Origin: Oceanospirillum sp048270425
GTDB taxonomy: Bacteria; Pseudomonadota; Gammaproteobacteria; Pseudomonadales; Halomonadaceae
Direction of reading: 5' to 3'
DNA: 64,000 nt
Assembly (NCBI GenBank): GCA_048270425.1
Contig: JBLWSY010000001.1
Span: forward strand, 372,001 to 436,000
The position numbers and the translations under genes were made by a program. Shown piece after piece: positions 36,448 to 44,725 of this stretch. The notes below the pieces were generated by a model. That model saw only the letters and a list, made by a program, of their open reading frames with translations, made no database searches and was not told the origin of the DNA. Positions within the stretch are counted from its first letter, which is position 1. The number at the start of each line of letters is the position of its first letter.

Positions 36448-37443
36448 ATGGTTTTTAATGACTTAACAGAACGTGAACGTCTTATTCGTGATGCTATACA
36501 CCATTTGGTTAATTCCCTCAGGGGACAGACAAGTGTTTACGCTGATATGGCACCTTTAACGGAGGCTACATCATCACTGCCACTTTCAGGTATGAAGGAC
36601 TGGGAGTATTGGATTCGGGCAGAATTTGATAATGCCCTTAGCCGGTATCAGATCAGTGAAACGAGGTTTATGACCTGGCTGGACCTTATCAGCTGGAATG
36701 GCTATAGACGGGAGAAAACCCTGCGGACATTATCCGGTGGGGCTGCCAATGCATTCTTCTTTTCCTTTGTTCTGCATCGGTTGAATGATTGGGTTGAAGC
36801 TGTTCGGGGGGCTGCTTGTGAGGCCCTTCCTCGATTGGCGGCTGAAACAGATTCAGAGATTGTTGCAGAGGCTGCCAGTGTGATGCTTTGTCACTGGAAT
36901 AGCTGGGGACGTATTGGCGAGCGCGAGCGTAAGGTGTTATTGGACATTATTAGCCAGCCACGATTTGCTGAACCTTTGAGGCAGATGTTGTTATCTTCAC
37001 CGTCCGGCCCAATGCCAACCCTTTTTGGTCAGTTAGGTCGCTCCGGTATTCTGGATCAGCGTCTGGTTGAGATTGCTCGCACCGCTGCACAGCCCACTGT
37101 TCGTGCCCGGGCTTTCCGAAGTCTGTTTGAGGGGCGTATGTATTGGCTGGAAGGCCGAGAGCTTCGCTGGAAAGACAAGCGCTATTGTATTGGTGAAGTG
37201 GTGGCGATAACCGGTGAGCGACCCGTGTCGGTGGATTTGTGTTTTAGTGAGATGATGGCTCTTGCGGCAACGGACCCTTCGGTAAAAGTGCGTCGAATTG
37301 CGGCCGAATTCCTGATCAAGCATTGTCAGGAGCCTGGGTTTGCCGCGGCCGCTTATGCGCGGCAGTTTGCAGCGGATACTGACGGTCCGGTAGCCGAGCG
37401 TGGAGAGTTTGCTCTGCGTAAGCTGGCAGAAATATCTGAATAA
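36448..37443 (+). CDS. HEAT-repeat-like protein of unknown function, 331 aa
   Basis: Start at 36448 (MVFNDLTERERLIRD, AAAGGGA upstream); the longer frame from 36322 overlaps the liuA control region and is unlikely. The protein is almost wholly helical with repeating hydrophobic patterns such as WVEAVRGAACEALPRLAAET and DPSVKVRRIAAEFLIKHC, which read like HEAT/armadillo repeats. No catalytic motif, no signal peptide and only scattered Cys. It begins a plus-strand run with the Cys-rich 70-aa protein (14 nt apart) and the lipoprotein. Probably a scaffold or binding protein; the partner is unknown. Confidence 0.7.
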   Translation: MVFNDLTERERLIRDAIHHLVNSLRGQTSVYADMAPLTEATSSLPLSGMKDWEYWIRAEFDNALSRYQISETRFMTWLDLISWNGYRREKTLRTLSGGAANAFFFSFVLHRLNDWVEAVRGAACEALPRLAAETDSEIVAEAASVMLCHWNSWGRIGERERKVLLDIISQPRFAEPLRQMLLSSPSGPMPTLFGQLGRSGILDQRLVEIARTAAQPTVRARAFRSLFEGRMYWLEGRELRWKDKRYCIGEVVAITGERPVSVDLCFSEMMALAATDPSVKVRRIAAEFLIKHCQEPGFAAAAYARQFAADTDGPVAERGEFALRKLAEISE

Positions 37444-37456
37444 GAAGGTGTAACGG

Positions 37457-37669
37457 ATGTCCGGAGAACGTATTTCTTCTGATGGAGAAAGGAACCGCTG
37501 TCCATTACACGGCCATAGCCGCCGTTTGTCCCGCAAAGAAATCAGTGAGATTAAACACGGGGTAGAAGTGGCTAATTCAAAGGCAAAACGAAAAGGAAAA
37601 GTTCCCCTGGAGCCTCAAATCGTATTATTCAGCTGCAAATGTAACTGTTTTACAGTGAGAGTAGATTGA
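37457..37669 (+). CDS. Small Cys-rich protein of unknown function, 70 aa
   Basis: Starts 14 nt after the HEAT-like gene with AAGGTGTAACGG upstream. It is strongly basic in the middle (NSKAKRKGKVPLEP). Paired Cys/His clusters lie at each end, CPLHGHSRR near residue 15 and CKCNC near 60. That pattern could bind a metal, but no family is recognised. Its spacing suggests translation together with the preceding gene. Confidence 0.55.
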   Translation: MSGERISSDGERNRCPLHGHSRRLSRKEISEIKHGVEVANSKAKRKGKVPLEPQIVLFSCKCNCFTVRVD

Positions 37670-37732
37670 TTCTTTTTGAGAGTAGGATGGCTACGAATAG
37701 GGTGCCTGACCTGAAGATAATCCGGAGTTCTG

Positions 37733-38740
37733 ATGCGTAAACTGTGCCTTCCATACATTTTCATTCTGTGTTCCGTCTTTTTACTGGGATGCAGTGCTAA
37801 AAAAGATGTCACCGTGGGAAGAACGGCTGATGTGCCGGAATGGTACACTCAGCCCCCTGCTAATGATGAGCGTTACCTTAACGGCGTTGGTAGTGGTCGT
37901 TCAGTAGAGGATGCCACGAAGAAGGCGCTTGTTGATCTGCTGGTTAAATTGAGCCGGCAGGTTGAATCCGGATTCAGTTCGAAAACTAGCTATGGTACTC
38001 ATGGATTTGAAGAGGTCCCGACCAGTGAACTTCGCAGAGATGTTGCTGAAATTTCGATCAGTCATTATCAGATAGTCGCTGCGGAACAGATTCGGTCTGA
38101 CCGGTATGTGGTGCTGGTACATTCGGAGCGTAGCCTCTTTATCCGAAGTCTTGCGGATAAGGTTAGTACCGGATTCCGGGAAATTGGCCATAGGCTGACA
38201 GAGTCAAAAGAGGATAATGCCCTGAGACGCTACCGGGTTATTCAGCAATCCATTGAAAGGGCCAGGCAGCTTATGCCGTCCATCTGGATTCTTTCGGGTA
38301 TTGCCAGCGGTTTTGATGTGGAAGGCTACCGCAACTACACACTGTCGCTGCACTCAGAGCTTGAAAAGCAGCGTAGAGATCTGGTGTTCTATCTGACCAG
38401 TGATTTTAAAGATCAGTCGCTTTTACAACCGATCCGAAGGGGGTTGACCGATGAAGGCTTTCTGGTTGCCAAAACCCGCATGGTTAACCTGGGAGATCTG
38501 GTCAGTATCGAGCTGAAGAAGGAAAGCCTCTATTCTGAGTATTCCGGTATTCAGGTGGCCACCGTGAATATCACGCTGGACACCAAAGATCATGAGGGTA
38601 ATGTGATCGGCAGTAAACATCTGTCGGTGAAAGGCCATGCGACACAGGGCTATGAACTGGCAGAATCCGATGCGGTTAATAAATTTGCCGCTCTGATAGA
38701 GCAGGAAGGGATTGAGAAGATTCTCGGTATCGGGCTTTAA
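37733..38740 (+). CDS. LPP20-family lipoprotein
   Basis: 335 aa with a lipoprotein signal: basic start MRKLC, hydrophobic core and lipobox LLGC with Cys20 as the lipidation site. Asp is not at +2 (SAKK follows), so the outer membrane is the expected location. Residues 34-150 (PEWYTQPPANDERYLNGVGSG and AEISISHYQIVAAEQ) match the LPP20 pattern seen in surface and flagellar-associated lipoproteins. The C-terminal half has no family I know. It closes the plus-strand run that starts at 36448 and is followed by a strong terminator. Confidence 0.78.
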   Translation: MRKLCLPYIFILCSVFLLGCSAKKDVTVGRTADVPEWYTQPPANDERYLNGVGSGRSVEDATKKALVDLLVKLSRQVESGFSSKTSYGTHGFEEVPTSELRRDVAEISISHYQIVAAEQIRSDRYVVLVHSERSLFIRSLADKVSTGFREIGHRLTESKEDNALRRYRVIQQSIERARQLMPSIWILSGIASGFDVEGYRNYTLSLHSELEKQRRDLVFYLTSDFKDQSLLQPIRRGLTDEGFLVAKTRMVNLGDLVSIELKKESLYSEYSGIQVATVNITLDTKDHEGNVIGSKHLSVKGHATQGYELAESDAVNKFAALIEQEGIEKILGIGL

Positions 38741-38750
38741 GCCATAAATT

Positions 38751-38798
38751 AGAAAGCCGGTTTGACTGGTTAGCTGAGTCAAACCGGCTTTCTTTTTA
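38751..38798. terminator. Bidirectional terminator between convergent genes
   Basis: Perfect 17-bp stem (38751-38767 with 38777-38793) with a 9-nt loop. It has a T run on the plus side (after the lipoprotein gene) and a weaker one on the minus side (after the YjdM gene). Confidence 0.93.
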
Positions 38799-38809
38799 TT
38801 TGTGGATGA

Positions 38810-39145
38810 TTAGGCTTTCTTAACGAATTTGGCCGTCACCATCATATCGCCAGCACCGTCCAGCTTGCAGTCCAGCTCGTGATCTTTGCCATCAACGATG
38901 CGCTTGATCAGACCTTTGGTTCCGATTTTCAGCACCATAGAGCAGCCTTTAACCTTCAGATCCTTAATCAGGGTGATCTTGTCGCCAGCATTCAGCTGAG
39001 TCCCGTTGGCATCTTTTGCCGCTGTGGAATCATCTTCCGGCACTTCAGACGGATTCCACTCGTGGGCGCATTCCGGGCAGATCAGAAGTTCCTGATCCTG
39101 ATAAACAAATTCGGAGCTGCATTTCGGGCATGATGGCAGGGACAT
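38810..39145 (-). CDS. yjdM: Zinc-ribbon protein PhnA/YjdM
   Basis: 111 aa. An N-terminal zinc ribbon CPKC...CPEC (residues 6-26) is followed by the PhnA beta-barrel domain (GDKITLIKDLKVKGCSMVLKIGTKG). The old name 'alkylphosphonate uptake' comes from E. coli genetics and is not a proven function; no phn genes are nearby. Monocistronic and convergent with the lipoprotein gene. Confidence 0.9.
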   Translation of the reverse strand: MSLPSCPKCSSEFVYQDQELLICPECAHEWNPSEVPEDDSTAAKDANGTQLNAGDKITLIKDLKVKGCSMVLKIGTKGLIKRIVDGKDHELDCKLDGAGDMMVTAKFVKKA

Positions 39146-39407
39146 AAGCGACTTCTTCTGACAATTTAAAGCGCTGCATCTTAATCACCGCGCCCGGACT
39201 TGGCAAGGCGGGCCACCGCAGTGCCTGCGTCGTACAAACCTGATAAGGCGATACATCCGCAATGGTGAATCTCAAATAATCATTCGGCCTTTTAGTTATT
39301 CTGCGGAAATATTTTTTCCTGTTTTGCCGCTTTCTATAAGATAGTGCGTTTTATTCAGTGGCCTTATGGTTGATCCGCCAAGGCCTCTATGGACAGAAGG
39401 ACGTGGT

Positions 39408-40880
39408 ATGAGATCACAGGGAAACAGCTCCGCAGCAGCGCCGCAAACCCCTTTTTATCAGGATTATCTGTTGCTGGCCGACGACGCGCTGCCGGAGCCA
39501 TCCGGGCTTAAGGCCCGGTATCAGCAGCTGGATCAGGCCCCGGACGGTGCTGACCGGCGATTGTTATTGAGCAAACTGGTTTGCCAGCAGATAAGAGTGC
39601 TGGAAAAACAGCTTGCTGAGGGGGTTGAGCGGGATGTGTGCCGTGCTTCGCTGGCATCTCTGGTAGAGATGCAGAAGCAGCAGTTTGCTCAGGCGCAGGC
39701 AGCACAGGATAACTGGCAGCCTTATGACACTGCCTTTGGTACCGATGCCTGGTTGGCCGCCTTTGCCTGCGCACTGCTGCAACAGGATGATGCGTATGCC
39801 GAAGCACTGATCGCTTTTGTCGCTCAGGAGCAGGCCTTATCTGCTCTGCCAAAGCGGACTGCTGTGCTGATCCGGTCACTGAAAGCGGCTTTCGGACAGC
39901 TGACCAGCCGCGCCGATGAACGCATCAGTGACCTTGTTACACCGTACCTTGAAGCCGTTAAGGCGGACGACGAATTTTCGCTGGATTACCCGGCACAGAT
40001 CTGGCAGCCGCTGCTGCAGGTGATTCTGCATTCAGAGGCGGACGAGCCCGCCTTCAATCAGGCGGTAATTGCCGCCATGATGCAGCATCAGCACTTTTTC
40101 CGGCGTTGTGCTGGACACAGCGAGTTTAAACCGGCGTTACTGCTGTCTGCACTGGCGGCGCTGGTCTACCGCAGCAAGGGCTATGCCCTGACCTTTGAAA
40201 ACCCCTCTCTGATGCAGGCGCTGATAATCAAAGCCTACGATGACAGTCTGATCTACCAGGAGCATCACGCCAGTATCACCATCACCGGTTATATCGGTCA
40301 GGAGACCGAGCTGACCCTGCCGGACACGATCAACGGAAAGCCGGTGACGCATCTGGCGGAACAAGCCTTTACCGAGAAACAACTGACCAAGGTGGTCTTG
40401 CCATCGAAGCTGCGCAGTCTGGGCAGGCAGGTGTTCTGCCATAACCAGCTGGGTGCGGTAACTCTGCCGGAAACACTTAACTACGTCGGCGAAGATGCCT
40501 TTCACGATAATGGACTTCAGCAGCTGATGATTCCGCAGGCGGTAGCCTTTATCGGAGATGGTGCTTTTTCCCGTAACGCGCTGGAAACACTGGACATTAA
40601 AGCCCCGCTGACAAAAATCCCCGATTACTGCTTCAGCCGTAACCGCCTGACACAGCTGCAGCTGCCTGATTCAGTCACGGAGATCGGCAGTTCGGCATTT
40701 GCCTATAACGCGTTTGAGGAGCTGGTGATCCCGCCGCAGATTGAGTCTATCGGCTCTCAGGGCTTTGAAAATCTGCCCTCGATCCGCAAGGTGATAATGC
40801 CGGAATGCTTTATGGATCGTATCGAGAATATTTTCTATCAGTCGGATATGGCTGAAGCCGTATTTGAAGCTCACGGATAA
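39408..40880 (+). CDS. BspA-type leucine-rich-repeat protein without signal peptide
   Basis: 490 aa from ATG 39408 (AAGGACGTGGT upstream); an earlier ATG at 39366 has no ribosome site. Residues 1-290 are helical, Gln/Ala-rich and unfamiliar. The last 190 or so residues hold about seven LRR_5 repeats of 22-23 residues built on the theme ...LPxxLxxIGxxAFxxNxLxxL (for example VTLPETLNYVGEDAFHDNGL). BspA-type repeats are usually on secreted or surface proteins, yet no export signal is visible, so this copy looks cytoplasmic unless another system exports it. It is probably in an operon with the 177-aa gene 20 nt downstream. Confidence 0.82.
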   Translation: MRSQGNSSAAAPQTPFYQDYLLLADDALPEPSGLKARYQQLDQAPDGADRRLLLSKLVCQQIRVLEKQLAEGVERDVCRASLASLVEMQKQQFAQAQAAQDNWQPYDTAFGTDAWLAAFACALLQQDDAYAEALIAFVAQEQALSALPKRTAVLIRSLKAAFGQLTSRADERISDLVTPYLEAVKADDEFSLDYPAQIWQPLLQVILHSEADEPAFNQAVIAAMMQHQHFFRRCAGHSEFKPALLLSALAALVYRSKGYALTFENPSLMQALIIKAYDDSLIYQEHHASITITGYIGQETELTLPDTINGKPVTHLAEQAFTEKQLTKVVLPSKLRSLGRQVFCHNQLGAVTLPETLNYVGEDAFHDNGLQQLMIPQAVAFIGDGAFSRNALETLDIKAPLTKIPDYCFSRNRLTQLQLPDSVTEIGSSAFAYNAFEELVIPPQIESIGSQGFENLPSIRKVIMPECFMDRIENIFYQSDMAEAVFEAHG

Positions 40881-40900
40881 CAGAAATCAGGGACTGTATT

Positions 40901-41434
40901 ATGCGCAACGTAATAACGGCCATCAGCGTACAGTTTGATGTGCTGGAATCGGTACTCAGCGATATGGATCCGGACAACCGGGAGGTGATTGCCGCAGAGA
41001 TGAAAGGGCGGGTGGCTGAACTGGAAGCGCTGGATTCCCGTGCCGGTGAGATGCTGGAAGACCTGCTCAGTGCTCAGATTCGCCACCCCGGGCAGGGGGC
41101 CATCTATTGGGCACTGCTTGAGTCCTTATTCCCTCTGTGCGGTATCGGACTGGAGCTGAACGACGAGGACAGAGTGACCGACCAGCAGCTGGAGCAGCTG
41201 GCGACGCTGACCCCTTACGATTTCAGAATTGAAGGCGTAACCCTGCCGGAACCGGCAGGTGCAACCCAGGTGTACATCTGCCGCCCGGAGAACCTTGAAG
41301 CGCTGACCGTTGAGGTGCGCGCGGGTATCAATGATCCTCAGGCCCGTGACACCCTGATCCGCTGGGCGAACTTCTGTATAGCATACAGCTGGGGGCTGGT
41401 GCTTTATCTGCCACCTGTCGGTGAGGCAGTGTGA
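40901..41434 (+). CDS. Unknown protein paired with the LRR protein, 177 aa
   Basis: Acidic soluble protein, 20 nt past the LRR gene. The first 60 residues are helical with heptad-like Leu/Glu spacing (RVAELEALDSRAGEMLEDLL). The rest has mixed strand and helix with two Pro-rich turns (ITLPEPAGATQ-like). No signal peptide, no catalytic motif, no family recognised. Tight linkage suggests it partners or regulates the LRR protein. A terminator follows. Confidence 0.65.
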   Translation: MRNVITAISVQFDVLESVLSDMDPDNREVIAAEMKGRVAELEALDSRAGEMLEDLLSAQIRHPGQGAIYWALLESLFPLCGIGLELNDEDRVTDQQLEQLATLTPYDFRIEGVTLPEPAGATQVYICRPENLEALTVEVRAGINDPQARDTLIRWANFCIAYSWGLVLYLPPVGEAV

Positions 41435-41510
41435 TGCTTCTGTAACCATTTCTCTGTTCCCGGCAAGTAGTGTTCTGACACCCGCGTCCGAGTACAAACT
41501 CTTCACAGTA

Positions 41511-41546
41511 AAAAGCCCGGTAAACAAACCTGTTTACCGGGCTTTT
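41511..41546. terminator. Bidirectional terminator
   Basis: Perfect 16-bp stem (41511-41526 with 41531-41546), AACC loop, and A/T flanks on both sides. It serves the converging LRR-partner and chemoreceptor genes. Confidence 0.93.
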
Positions 41547-41566
41547 GTCATTCTAAAGAGCAGTGT

Positions 41567-43516
41567 TTAGATCGCACGGGCAATCTGCTCCATCTGCTGA
41601 CCGGTGCTGGCCATGGATGAGCTTTGATGGCTGATCTGAGCCGTTTCATCCTGAAGTACTGAAACCGCTTCGGCCAAGTGGCCAATATTATTGTTGACCT
41701 CTTCCATGGTGGCCTGTTGCTCTTCTGTAGCACTTGCGATCTGCAGGTTCATTTGCTCCAGTTTGGTAACGGCCTGTTGAATGTCGGTCAGGGCTTGTTC
41801 GGCTTCTTTAGAGCGTTCTACGGTTTCAACGGCTTCTTTGGCTCCGGCATCCATGGTGCCGATGGCATGAACAATCAGCTCACGGAGTTCCTGAATAACG
41901 CTTTGGGTTTTCTCAGTAGACTTGCGGGTTTGTTCCGACAGGGTGCGAACCTCGTCTGCTACCACAGCAAAGCCCCGTCCGTGTTCACCTGCGCGGGCAG
42001 CCTCAATGGCGGCGTTAAGGGCTAACAGGTTAGTTTGTTCGGCGATACCGGTAATGCTGTCCAGGACTTCTCCGATCTGCTCGCTGGAGTGATGAAGCTG
42101 TTGCAATTCCTGTGCAGCGGCACTGATCCGATCAGAAAGAGACGCGATCTGTTTTTGATTGTGCATCAGGGCTTCGTGACCTTTATTGGCCTGTTCTTTC
42201 ACTCGAACGCTTTCATCGGATGCTTGCTGGGCGCTGTGGGCGACTTCTTCGAAGGTACTGGTTAGCTGATTAGCTGCTGACGCTACCTGATCCATCTCTC
42301 TGGATTGGCTAACCACCTGCTGGTTGAGGGTGGTACCCGTGGCTTCAAGGCTTTGTGAGGCGTGAGTCAGATCTCCGGCAATACCGATAATCTGATCTAC
42401 AGATTGCCCCAGTTTTTCCATAAAGCGGTTAAAACTGTTGGTAACAGCCTGAATCTCGCGGGGGCCTGATGCTTTAAGGCGGGCGTTAATGCCGCTATCG
42501 TCACTGGTGACAACCTCCATCGCTTCAACCAGACGATGAATAGGTTTTGCCAGTGACAGGCTTGCCATAATGACAAGACCGATGATGATACCTAAAACAA
42601 CCAACATTATAACCACCAGATAACTGGACAGGCGGTTCGCGGTCGCGTAAAGCTCATTAGTCGGAACAGATACACCAAAGGTCCATCCCGGTGTGTTCTT
42701 GATCGGGGTAAAGATCATTGTGACCCGCTCTCCCTGGATGTTCAGAATGTCTCCAGTGCCTTTTTCGCCAGAAACCATTCTTTTGCCGTGCTCATCCAGA
42801 CCGGTAAAGCCTTTCTTGTCAGCATCAGTCACATTGATGGTCATACGTGCCTTTTCAGAAGGGTGCGCAACCAGCAAACCGGAACCATCAACAATCCAGG
42901 CATAACTTCCATCGGTCAGATGAATGTTGTCTGTAATTTGAGTCAGCATTTCCAGGGTAATCGTGATGGCAAGAATGCCGGCGATATTGCCTTGTGAATC
43001 TTTAACAACCCGGGCTATCACCGAAATTGGTTTGTTCGTTGCTTTGGACACGATAGGGTTGGTCAGAATTAGCTCTTCCTTGCCGCTCAACAGGTCTTTA
43101 ACGTATTGGCGTTCACTCAGGTTGGCTTGGCCGGTTTTGCCGTTATTGGCCAGATACGTAGCCTGCGCCTGAGTATCGACAAAGAAGATCATTTCAGCCA
43201 GTTTGAGCTCTTTCAGATTGCCTTCAAACCATTGCATCAGGGCATCATCACGACGATCGCTGGAGAGCATAGGGGTTGTGGCCAGCATAGAAACCTGCTC
43301 TTGCAGGCCCGCAAGGGTAGCACTGACCTCGGCGGCGTGTCCTTCTGCTATCTGCTCACCGGAAGTCAGCATAATCGCAGAGGTTTCGGCCTTGATTTCC
43401 GAATAGATCCAGAAGGTAAGACCGCTCATTAAAATAATGATCGGTAGCATGACGGTGACTAACATCTGGGTTAACAGAGGTGTACCTGATGCGGTGGGCA
43501 TTCCTTGTGCGCTCAT
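41567..43516 (-). CDS. dCache methyl-accepting chemotaxis protein
   Basis: 649 aa from ATG 43516 (AAGGAG 9-10 nt upstream); the frame extending to 43609 lacks a ribosome site. TM1 (about 14-38), a periplasmic double-Cache domain (40-310; SERQYVKDLLSGKEELILTNPIVSK, DGSYAWIVDGSGLLVAHPSE), TM2 (about 313-337), a HAMP region and the MCP hairpin EQTNLLALNAAIEAARAGEHGRGFAVVADEVRTLSEQT. No CZB domain and no C-terminal CheR-docking pentapeptide. The dCache fold commonly binds amino or organic acids; the ligand is unknown. Confidence 0.93.
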   Translation of the reverse strand: MSAQGMPTASGTPLLTQMLVTVMLPIIILMSGLTFWIYSEIKAETSAIMLTSGEQIAEGHAAEVSATLAGLQEQVSMLATTPMLSSDRRDDALMQWFEGNLKELKLAEMIFFVDTQAQATYLANNGKTGQANLSERQYVKDLLSGKEELILTNPIVSKATNKPISVIARVVKDSQGNIAGILAITITLEMLTQITDNIHLTDGSYAWIVDGSGLLVAHPSEKARMTINVTDADKKGFTGLDEHGKRMVSGEKGTGDILNIQGERVTMIFTPIKNTPGWTFGVSVPTNELYATANRLSSYLVVIMLVVLGIIIGLVIMASLSLAKPIHRLVEAMEVVTSDDSGINARLKASGPREIQAVTNSFNRFMEKLGQSVDQIIGIAGDLTHASQSLEATGTTLNQQVVSQSREMDQVASAANQLTSTFEEVAHSAQQASDESVRVKEQANKGHEALMHNQKQIASLSDRISAAAQELQQLHHSSEQIGEVLDSITGIAEQTNLLALNAAIEAARAGEHGRGFAVVADEVRTLSEQTRKSTEKTQSVIQELRELIVHAIGTMDAGAKEAVETVERSKEAEQALTDIQQAVTKLEQMNLQIASATEEQQATMEEVNNNIGHLAEAVSVLQDETAQISHQSSSMASTGQQMEQIARAI

Positions 43517-43676
43517 CGTGGCGTATCTCCTTGGCTGTCGCTTGAAATTATTATTGTGTGGCCGTTCATTGACCCGTGCCGGGATCTGGCAAGCGGGTGA
43601 TTCGCTCAATTAGTATTTGTAACATTAGGTAATTTTATTGGAATAAGACCAGTAAAACCAGAGTTATATTAGGGAA

Positions 43677-44522
43677 TTACTGACGTATAAAAACAGCTTC
43701 TACGACCCGGACTTTGTCATCGGCGAGGTTCGCCATAACATTCTTTCCCATCTGCAGAAAGCGTTCTCCAAAGATGATCCTGGGATTCAATGGCGATGCG
43801 ACCTGCGTTTTACCCTGCTGACTTGACCCGGCTTCCCGTTGGGTGTGCTTTGTGCGCCAGGCTAAAGCGCTATCGGTGACATCGGTAAAACTTTTGAGCA
43901 TTAGGCCAGCTTCTTCAAGCAGGGCAATCAATCCCTCTTTGTCCGGAAGGTGGCTGTGCGTTTGATCCGATGCCCAGGGAACCGGGAGTTGAATCGGTTC
44001 AGGGTTGTTGCCGGCAATAACTTCGTGGAGTAAAAGTTGGCCGCCCGGTTTAAGGCTTTGCGACAGCGTCTCTAAAAGTGCTTTTTTGTCAGGGATATTC
44101 ATTAACGTGTGCTGACTGATGATCAGATCCTGACTGGCAGGGGGAACCTGCATCACACAGGCATCTGCGCAAACGACCCGGATGTTGTTGATCGACATCC
44201 GTTTGTTGATCTCGGTATGTGCCTGACTAAAGCTGTCGGTGATATCAATTGCTGTGATAGTGCAGGGGATAATTTCTGAAAGCAGGCGGGCTGTTCCACC
44301 AAGCCCTGAGCCAATTTCGAGAACCCGGCAGCCGGATGCCAGATCAGCCTGATTGATTAGTTGCTGTGTTGCCTGACGACCGCCGATATGTAGCTGATCA
44401 ATAGGGGCGAGTAGGTCGCTGTTGAGCTGAGTTTCAGGATTGATATCCGCAGCCAGGAGCGTTTTTTCAATCTGTTGCCAGAGCGAATCAGTGGATTGAT
44501 AGTGCTGGGTTAAGTCACTCAT
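43677..44522 (-). CDS. Class I SAM-dependent methyltransferase, orphan
   Basis: 281 aa. SAM-binding motif I VLEIGSGLGGTARLL is near residue 73, followed by motif II TAIDIT, and motif III LKPGGQLLLHEV. The C-terminal third (TPLNPRIIFGERFLQMGKN-like) resembles small-molecule N- or C-methyltransferases with a helical lid. The substrate is not evident and no biosynthetic neighbours are present. AAGGA precedes the ATG. It stands alone between two terminators. Confidence 0.8.
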   Translation of the reverse strand: MSDLTQHYQSTDSLWQQIEKTLLAADINPETQLNSDLLAPIDQLHIGGRQATQQLINQADLASGCRVLEIGSGLGGTARLLSEIIPCTITAIDITDSFSQAHTEINKRMSINNIRVVCADACVMQVPPASQDLIISQHTLMNIPDKKALLETLSQSLKPGGQLLLHEVIAGNNPEPIQLPVPWASDQTHSHLPDKEGLIALLEEAGLMLKSFTDVTDSALAWRTKHTQREAGSSQQGKTQVASPLNPRIIFGERFLQMGKNVMANLADDKVRVVEAVFIRQ

Positions 44523-44589
44523 AAGCGGGGTCCTTTGCGGCTGATCAGGTTATGTAACGCATTACTTTTAAAATGCTTTATTAGCAGAT

Positions 44590-44626
44590 AAAAAAAGCGA
44601 CTCTTTTGTATCAAAAGAGCCGCTTT
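44590..44626 (-). terminator. Terminator of the acyl-CoA synthetase gene
   Basis: A stem of 6 + 7 bp with one A/C mismatch (44594-44607 with 44613-44626), 5-nt loop and seven T on the minus strand. Confidence 0.88.
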
Positions 44627-44725
44627 GAGTCACTTGCAGACCAGCCTTTAGCGGGTACTCTTTAGTAGGGGGCTAAAGCTGAGCTGGGGCTTGGTCGTGG
44701 CGGTTATGCAAACCAGTCGGATGGC

